Assembly: GCA_034211175.1 (NCBI GenBank)
Contig: JAXHUH010000308.1
Coordinates: 1-64,000, forward strand
Direction of reading: 5' to 3'
DNA: 64,000 nucleotides
Source: JAXHUH01 sp034211175
GTDB lineage: Bacteria; Actinomycetota; Acidimicrobiia; Acidimicrobiales; CAIXPF01
The translations under genes and the position numbers were made by a program. Positions within the stretch are counted from its first letter, which is position 1, and every line of letters begins with the position of its first letter. Below, in pieces: positions 59,280 to 64,000 of the stretch. Below the pieces are notes generated by a model. It did no database searches and was not told the DNA's origin. It saw only the letters and a program-made list of their open reading frames with translations.

Positions 59280-59861
59280 ATGATCGACCCCGAACTGAAG
59301 CGGTGCCTCGGGCAGATGATCAAGGGCGTCCAGGTCGTCGGCGCCGCGCACGACGGCGTCGTGCGGGCCTACACCTCGCACTGGGTCACCCAGGTGTCGT
59401 TCACCGAGCCGATCGTGATGGCCTCGATGTCGCCCCGCCACGACACCCACCCGCTCGTGGTCGCCTCGGGCGTCTTCGGGGTCTCGCTGCTGGCGGCCGA
59501 CCAGATCGCCGAGGGCCAGTACTTCTCCTACCCCGGGCGCCGGTTCCGCCGGATCGCCACGGAGATGGTCGAGCTGGTCGACGGCGTCCCGTCGGTCGTC
59601 GGCTCGATCGCCTGGCTTCGCTGCGAGGTCGAGGACCGTCTCGAGCGCTACGACCACGACCTCTTCTTCGCCCGGGTGACCGACGTGCGCGCCGGGCGAC
59701 TCAAGGAGCCGCCGCTGCTCTACAGCTCCCGGCTCGGCTGGCGGGCGACGGGCGAGCGCGCCCGGGAGCGGGGCCGGTCGATCCGCGACGAGCTCCTCGC
59801 CCGCCTGCAGGAGGAGGGAGGACACGAGGGAGACGAGCACGGAGAAGAGGAGAACGAGTAG
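59280..59861 (+). CDS. Flavin reductase-domain protein
   Basis: A 193-residue flavin-reductase-like FMN-binding protein: YTSHWVTQVSFTEPIVMASM, HPLVVASGVFGVSLLAADQI, WLRCEVEDRLERYDHDLFFA and LLYSSRLGWR. It could reduce FMN for a monooxygenase or act directly as an oxidoreductase; no obvious partner oxygenase is adjacent. The C-terminal tail (LQEEGGHEGDEHGEEENE) is low-complexity and is encoded by an almost pure purine tract. Confidence 0.86.
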   Translation: MIDPELKRCLGQMIKGVQVVGAAHDGVVRAYTSHWVTQVSFTEPIVMASMSPRHDTHPLVVASGVFGVSLLAADQIAEGQYFSYPGRRFRRIATEMVELVDGVPSVVGSIAWLRCEVEDRLERYDHDLFFARVTDVRAGRLKEPPLLYSSRLGWRATGERARERGRSIRDELLARLQEEGGHEGDEHGEEENE

Positions 59862-59888
59862 GAGGAGAACGAGCAGGACGGGAGGGGG
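59808..59888 (+). repeat. Polypurine tract over the flavin reductase stop
   Basis: About 80 bases are almost entirely A and G on the plus strand, with imperfect repeats of GAGGAGAACGAG (both sides of the stop at 59859-59861). Such tracts can form triplex DNA or slow polymerases. Confidence 0.6.
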
Positions 59889-59932
59889 CACGCGCACACC
59901 GGGTGATTCGGCGTCAGGGCGCGCCCCACCGG

Positions 59933-59938
59933 TACGCT
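59933..59938 (+). promoter_or_regulatory. -10 element close to the acyl-CoA dehydrogenase start
   Basis: TACGCT ends eight bases before the ATG at 59947, with no ribosome binding site. Confidence 0.4.
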
Positions 59939-59946
59939 GCCGGGCC

Positions 59947-61140
59947 ATGGCTGTGACTGATCTCACGTCCGAGGAGCAGCTGGTCGAGGACCGCTGCACG
60001 CAGCTGCTCGCGGAGCACGACCCGTCGTCGACGCCGGCGCGCGAGTTCCTCGGCCACCAGTTCGACCTGGGCCTCGCCTGGGCCCACTTCCCGGAAGGCT
60101 GCGGCGGGCTGGGCCTCGGGCCCCGCCTCCAGCGGACGATCAACGACCGCCTGTCCGCCGCCGGCGCACCGAACCCCGTGATGCGCAACCCGATCGGCCA
60201 CGGCATGGGCGCACCGACCATCGTCGCCCACGGCTCCACCGAGCAGCAGCAGCGCTACCTCCGCCCGCTGTTCACCGGCGAGGAGGTGTGGTGCCAGCTC
60301 TTCAGCGAGCCGGGCGCCGGCTCCGACGTCGCGTCGCTGTCGACGCGTGCGACCCAGGACGGCGACGAGTGGGTCGTCGACGGCCAGAAGGTGTGGACCA
60401 CCCTCGCCCACATCTCGCGCTGGGGCATGCTCCTCGCCCGCACCGACCCGACGCAGCCCAAGCACAAGGGCATGACCTACTTCGTCGTCGACATGCACGC
60501 CCCCGGCGTCGAGGTGCGTCCGCTGCGCCAGATGACCGGCGAGGCCGAGTTCAACGAGGTCTACTTCACCGGTGCTCGCGTCCCCGACGTCGAGCGCCTC
60601 GGTGATGTCGGCGACGGCTGGCGGGTCGCCATCACCACGCTGATGAACGAGCGCGTCTCGATCGGCGGCACGATCCCGCCGCGGGGCTCGGGCCCGATCG
60701 CGTCCGCGGTGCGCGCCCACCAGGAGAGCGGTCACGCCTCACCCGCGGCGCGCGACGAGCTGATGCGCCTGTGGATCGAGGCCGAGGTCGCCCGGCTCAC
60801 CAACATCCGCGCCGCGCAGAACCGCCGCCAGGGCACCCCTGGCCCCGAGGGCTCGATCGGCAAGCTCGTCTACGCCGAGCTCAACAAGCGGATCCACGAC
60901 TTCGTGGTCGACGCCATGGGCGCGAACGGCATGCTCTACGGCAGCTACGAGATGGCACGCCCCGAGATCGCCATGGGCTCCGACAGCCCGCAGAAGTCGT
61001 TCCTGCGCGCCCAGGCCAACTCGATCGAGGGCGGGACCTCCGACATCATGCGCAACATCCTCGGCGAGCGGACCCTCGGGCTGCCCGGCGACGTGCGCGT
61101 CGACAAGGGCCTGCCGTGGTCGGAGGTGCCCCGCAGCTGA
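59947..61140 (+). CDS. Acyl-CoA dehydrogenase
   Basis: A 397-residue FAD-dependent acyl-CoA dehydrogenase: CQLFSEPGAGSDVASLSTRA, DGDEWVVDGQKVWTTLAHIS, ARTDPTQPKHKGMTYFVVDM, EFNEVYFTGARVPDVERLGD and the C-terminal FLRAQANSIEGGTSDIMRNI then LGERTLGLP. The Glu of SIEGGTSDIMRN occupies a position used as catalytic base in part of the family. The chain-length preference is unknown. Confidence 0.92.
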   Translation: MAVTDLTSEEQLVEDRCTQLLAEHDPSSTPAREFLGHQFDLGLAWAHFPEGCGGLGLGPRLQRTINDRLSAAGAPNPVMRNPIGHGMGAPTIVAHGSTEQQQRYLRPLFTGEEVWCQLFSEPGAGSDVASLSTRATQDGDEWVVDGQKVWTTLAHISRWGMLLARTDPTQPKHKGMTYFVVDMHAPGVEVRPLRQMTGEAEFNEVYFTGARVPDVERLGDVGDGWRVAITTLMNERVSIGGTIPPRGSGPIASAVRAHQESGHASPAARDELMRLWIEAEVARLTNIRAAQNRRQGTPGPEGSIGKLVYAELNKRIHDFVVDAMGANGMLYGSYEMARPEIAMGSDSPQKSFLRAQANSIEGGTSDIMRNILGERTLGLPGDVRVDKGLPWSEVPRS

Positions 61141-61161
61141 GCGCGGGGCGAGTCCCGCCGG

Positions 61162-61300
61162 GCCCGAGCGGCCGAGAGCGGAGACCCGGCCCGAGCGGCC
61201 GGGAGCCGGGACCCGGGCCCGAGCGGCCGGGAGCCGGGACCCGGGCCCGAGCGGCCGGGAGCCGGGACCCGGGCCCGAGCGGCCGGGAGCGGAGATGAAC
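61162..61300. repeat. 28-bp GC-rich tandem repeat, about five copies
   Basis: GCCCGAGCGG followed by a GC-rich 18-mer recurs at 61162, 61189, 61217, 61245 and 61273 (spacings 27, 28, 28, 28). The last four units are nearly identical. The array lies between the acyl-CoA dehydrogenase and pyruvate kinase genes, and its CCGGGAGCCGGG-type segments can fold. No spacers, so it is not a CRISPR array. Confidence 0.92.
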
Positions 61301-61403
61301 GCCGTCCCTCGTTCGGGTGAACCGTCGCGCGGAATCCGTGTGGCGCCTATCACACCTGGTCGTCCGGGTGCCAGATGCGCCCCGACCGCCGCGCGATCAG
61401 GGC

Positions 61404-61409
61404 TACCGT
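61404..61409 (+). promoter_or_regulatory. -10 element of a likely leaderless pyk transcript
   Basis: TACCGT ends seven bases before the GTG at 61417, with no ribosome binding site. Confidence 0.5.
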
Positions 61410-61416
61410 GGTCGTC

Positions 61417-62847
61417 GTGCAACGCCGAACCAAGATCATCGCCACGATCGGCCCCGCGTCCGAGTCCGAGCGCACGCTCCGGGAGATGATCGCGGCGGGC
61501 ATGGACGTCGCGCGCATCAGCTTGTCCCACGGCAAGCTCGAGGACGCCATGACCAAGTACGAGCGGGTGCGCAAGCTCTCCGCCGAGGCCGGCCGCGCGG
61601 TCGGCATCATGGTCGACCTCCCCGGCCCGAAGGTCCGCTGTGCCACCTTCGGCGAGGACGGCGTGCACCTCTCGACCGAGTCGCGCATCAAGCTGCGTCC
61701 CGGCAACACCTCGAGCGATGCGGAGAACATCGAGGTCAACTACGAGACGCTCCTGCGCGACATCGAGATCGGCGACCACCTCGCGTTCGGCGACGGTGCC
61801 ATCGACATCGACATCATCGACAAGGACGGCGACAGCCTCACGGCCATCGTCGCCCACGGTGGCCGCCTCATGGGCCGCCCGGGGCTGCACATCCCCTCGG
61901 ACCGCCTGCGCATCGCGTCGCCGACCGACGACGACCTGCGCATGCTCGACGCGTTCGTCGAGGCCGGGGTGGACATGGTCGCGGTGTCGCTCGTGCGGTC
62001 GGCCCACGACGTGCGCCGCATCGGCACCGAGCCCCACCCCCGGGGCCCGCTGGTCATCGCCAAGGTGGAGACCCGCGCCGCGGTCGAGAACCTGACCGGC
62101 ATCATCGACGCGTCCGGTGCGGTGATGGTGGCCCGTGGCGACCTGGGCAACGAGTTCCCGATCGAGGACCTGCCCCACCTCCAGAAGCACATCATCCAGG
62201 AGTGCATCGCCCACGGGCGCCCGACGATCACGGCGACCCAGATGCTCGAGTCGATGGTCCACGCCCCGACGCCGACCCGCGCGGAGGCGTCCGACGTCGC
62301 CAACGCCGTGTTCGACGGCTCCTCCGCCGTGATGCTCTCGGGCGAGACCGCCGTCGGCAACGCCCCGCCCGAGGTCGTGCGCACGATGTCGCGCATCGCG
62401 GAGCGGGCCGACGCCGAGTTCGACTACAAGGGCTGGGCCCGCAACATCGCGCAGCACCGCATGCACGAGGCCGGCCACACCGACACCGACATCACCGACA
62501 CGATGACGATGGCGGCCTGGCGCGCCGCGACCGAGCTCGGCGCCGGCGCCCTCATCGCCATCACCCGGGCCGGCTTCACCGTCCGGGCCATCGCCCGGTT
62601 CCGGCCCGAGGCCCGCATCCTGGCGTTCAGCCCGAACGAGCGCACCCTCAACCAGCTCACGCTGAGCTGGGGCGCCACCCCGATGCCGCTGTCGAAGTTC
62701 GGCGACAACGAGTCGATGGTCCAGGAGGCCGTCGAGGTCGCCCGCGCCGCCGGGCACCTGCGCAGCGGCGACCGGGTCGCGGTGCTCGCCGGCTCGAGCG
62801 GCGGCGCCCGGGCCACCGACGTGCTGCGCATCGTCCACGTGCCGTGA
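61417..62847 (+). CDS. pyk: Pyruvate kinase
   Basis: A 476-residue pyruvate kinase, which makes pyruvate and ATP from phosphoenolpyruvate. Markers are RRTKIIATIGPASESERTLR, ISLSHGKLEDAM (the usual NFSHG appears as SLSHG), DLPGPKVRC, VAVSLVRSAHDVRRIGTE, KVETRAAVENLTGIIDASGA, VMVARGDLGNEF, PTITATQMLESMVHAPTPTR and VMLSGETAVGNAP. The C-terminal domain is present. The Asn-to-Ser change at the start of the second motif and the SLVRSAHD variant are departures from the textbook enzyme. The GTG fits the N-terminus of homologues. Confidence 0.94.
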   Translation: MQRRTKIIATIGPASESERTLREMIAAGMDVARISLSHGKLEDAMTKYERVRKLSAEAGRAVGIMVDLPGPKVRCATFGEDGVHLSTESRIKLRPGNTSSDAENIEVNYETLLRDIEIGDHLAFGDGAIDIDIIDKDGDSLTAIVAHGGRLMGRPGLHIPSDRLRIASPTDDDLRMLDAFVEAGVDMVAVSLVRSAHDVRRIGTEPHPRGPLVIAKVETRAAVENLTGIIDASGAVMVARGDLGNEFPIEDLPHLQKHIIQECIAHGRPTITATQMLESMVHAPTPTRAEASDVANAVFDGSSAVMLSGETAVGNAPPEVVRTMSRIAERADAEFDYKGWARNIAQHRMHEAGHTDTDITDTMTMAAWRAATELGAGALIAITRAGFTVRAIARFRPEARILAFSPNERTLNQLTLSWGATPMPLSKFGDNESMVQEAVEVARAAGHLRSGDRVAVLAGSSGGARATDVLRIVHVP

Positions 62848-62895
62848 TCGACCGCGTCCGGGCGCGGCCGGCGACGCGGTGACCGTCCGGGTGGG

Positions 62896-63816
62896 GTGGT
62901 CGCGGTGAAGGTGGTCGACCGGCTGCGGCGCCGGATGCGGGAGACGACCGCGTTCGTGCTCGGCGGCGGCGGCAACCTCGGCGCGCTCCAGGTCGGGATG
63001 CTGCGCGCCCTGACCGAGCACGACATCGTGCCCGACGTGGTGCTCGGCTGCTCCGTCGGCGCCATCAACGGCGCCGCGTTCTCGGCCGACCCGACCGTGC
63101 GGGGCGTGCGGCGCATGGAGGCCCTGTGGCGGCGGGTACCGGAGTTCGACATCATGCCGTCGCGCCGCATCCCGCCCGCGGTCAACCTGGGCCGCCGGGG
63201 CGGCGCGATCTTCGAGAACGACGGCCTCCGCCGCATGCTCGAGGCCGGCCTGCCGGTGGACCGCTTCGAGCAGCTGGCGCTGCCGTTCCAGTGCGTCGCC
63301 GCGGAGGTCGACACCGCCCGCGAGCGGTGGTTCACGACGGGGCCGCTGATCGAGCCGGTGCTGGCGTCGGCCGCGCTGCCGACCATCTACCCGATGGTCA
63401 CGATCGACGGGCGCCGCTACCTCGACGGCGGGCTCGTCGACGACATCCCGATCTCCCGTGCCGTCGCGCTCGGCTGCCGCCAGATCTTCGTGCTCCACAT
63501 CGGCCACAACGAGGAGATCCCGCCCGACCCCCGGCGACCCTACGAGGTCGGGCTCATCGCCTTCTGGGTCGCCCGGCGCAACCGCCTCACCCGGGACCTG
63601 GCCGACCTGCCTCTCGACACCCGGTGCACGGTCCTGCCCTCCGGCGGGCGGCCCGCGATCCGCTTCGACGACTTCTCCGCGAGCGACCAGCTGATCGAGC
63701 AGGCGTACGTCGCGGCCAGCGAGCACCTGAACGGCGAGGACGACGGACGCGACGAGGACCTGCTCGTGCGCCTGCTGCCGTCGCTGGCCGAGAAGTCGTC
63801 GAAGCGCCGCCGCTGA
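62896..63816 (+). CDS. Patatin-like phospholipase family protein
   Basis: A 306-residue patatin: oxyanion loop AFVLGGGGNLGALQVGMLRA, nucleophile elbow LGCSVGAINGAAFSAD (Ser53), and catalytic Asp in YLDGGLVDDIPISRAVALGC near residue 176. Both catalytic residues are intact. It probably hydrolyses acyl esters of lipids; no signal peptide is seen. GTG at 62905 is an alternative start with a better ribosome binding site (GGGGTGG). Confidence 0.9.
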   Translation: MVAVKVVDRLRRRMRETTAFVLGGGGNLGALQVGMLRALTEHDIVPDVVLGCSVGAINGAAFSADPTVRGVRRMEALWRRVPEFDIMPSRRIPPAVNLGRRGGAIFENDGLRRMLEAGLPVDRFEQLALPFQCVAAEVDTARERWFTTGPLIEPVLASAALPTIYPMVTIDGRRYLDGGLVDDIPISRAVALGCRQIFVLHIGHNEEIPPDPRRPYEVGLIAFWVARRNRLTRDLADLPLDTRCTVLPSGGRPAIRFDDFSASDQLIEQAYVAASEHLNGEDDGRDEDLLVRLLPSLAEKSSKRRR

Positions 63817-63865
63817 GCCGCGGCCGACGTGCCGGACCAGCCCGAACGGGCCCGGGCCCGGCCGC

Positions 63866-63871
63866 TACGCT
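63866..63871 (+). promoter_or_regulatory. -10 element of a likely leaderless transcript
   Basis: TACGCT ends six bases before the ATG at 63878. Confidence 0.45.
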
Positions 63872-63877
63872 CGCCCC

Positions 63878-64000
63878 ATGGCCGACCAGCCGATCCAACT
63901 GTCCCGCTCGGGCCCGCCCGAGACGGTGCTCGAGCCCGAGCCCGCCGAGGTGCTCGGGGCCCTGGCCGCGGCGCTGGGCGCACCGGAACCGGAGCGGCGG
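63878..64000 (+). CDS. 5' end of an unidentified gene, cut by the window edge
   Basis: Forty-one codons are visible, starting MADQPIQLSRSGPPETVLEP and still open at the window edge. The segment is acidic and Ala/Pro-rich. No family can be named. The start is supported by the TACGCT element and by the gene-like third-position GC bias. Confidence 0.55.
   Translation, partial: MADQPIQLSRSGPPETVLEPEPAEVLGALAAALGAPEPERR

Noticed and set aside
61162..61300. CRISPR array
   Set aside because: Repeats are head to tail with no unique spacers and no cas genes are nearby.
60739..63726. Open frame of nearly 1000 codons antisense to the acyl-CoA dehydrogenase, pyk and patatin genes
   Set aside because: It crosses three well-supported genes and a tandem repeat; composition is that of a GC shadow.

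Overview
This window is very GC-rich, densely coding actinobacterial DNA. Its content points to an environmental, probably Acidimicrobiia-like, actinobacterium: an ergothioneine operon, a HelD-type RNA polymerase helicase, a DtxR-family metalloregulator, a Cvn conservon (histidine kinase, roadblock protein, DUF742 protein, small GTPase), many acyl-CoA enzymes, and starts that look leaderless. The class assignment is inference from gene content only. I see no rRNA, tRNA, CRISPR array, transposase, integrase or phage gene.

Layout. 0-4 kb: an ergothioneine operon egtA-egtB-egtD on the minus strand, headed by a 30-codon upstream ORF. 4-8.4 kb: HelD, a J-domain protein, a Thr/Pro-rich secreted protein and a tiny membrane ORF. 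8.4-12.6 kb: a membrane pyrophosphatase behind a DtxR-type regulator, an alpha/beta-hydrolase fold protein without its nucleophile, and a membrane protein. 12.6-19 kb: an aminotransferase whose 3' end is repeated in tandem, a soluble chemoreceptor, and a minus-strand run of a frameshifted CapA protein, M18 aminopeptidase and an acyl-CoA-dehydrogenase-fold enzyme. 19-25.3 kb: glutamate synthase gltBD. 25.3-31 kb: a DUF4388 protein divergent from the cvnABCD operon. 31-43.5 kb: oxidoreductases, a GDP-mannose-3,5-epimerase-like protein, a divergent pair of dodecin genes (one free, one fused to a stress-protein-like domain), YaaA, an ArfB-like release factor, two tandem PilZ-like paralogues, a nitronate monooxygenase and two small proteins. 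43.4-51.7 kb: GGDEF protein, acyl-CoA synthetase, TetR regulator and a rearranged peptide ABC transporter. 52-64 kb: a coiled-coil lytic transglycosylase, crotonase, gamma-glutamyltransferase, GDPD, cyclopropane synthase, acyl-CoA dehydrogenase, pyruvate kinase and a patatin.

The strongest candidates for new biology are: (1) the ABC transporter locus at 47.3-51.7 kb, where the DppF-type ATPase carries an in-frame insert of about 110-120 residues with hydrophobic segments between its Q-loop and signature motif, the adjacent DppB permease lacks its N-terminal half, no binding protein is present, and dppD is divergent; (2) the short ORF placed like a leader peptide ahead of the ergothioneine operon; (3) the dodecin and dodecin-fusion pair; (4) a DtxR regulator whose reading frame needs a non-standard start codon at the predicted transcription start; (5) a dispersed intergenic element (CCRCCGGYGG-N10/11-GGCCAGAACG) found at three loci and amplified as a 61-bp tandem repeat at one of them.

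Many genes form tight units with 4-base stop/start overlaps (egtA/egtB, apeB/acyl-CoA dehydrogenase-like, cvnA/B/C, hydrolase/yaaA, gdpd/ggt). At least nine genes have a TAnnnT hexamer 6-8 bases before the start codon and no obvious ribosome binding site, as expected for leaderless or near-leaderless mRNAs.
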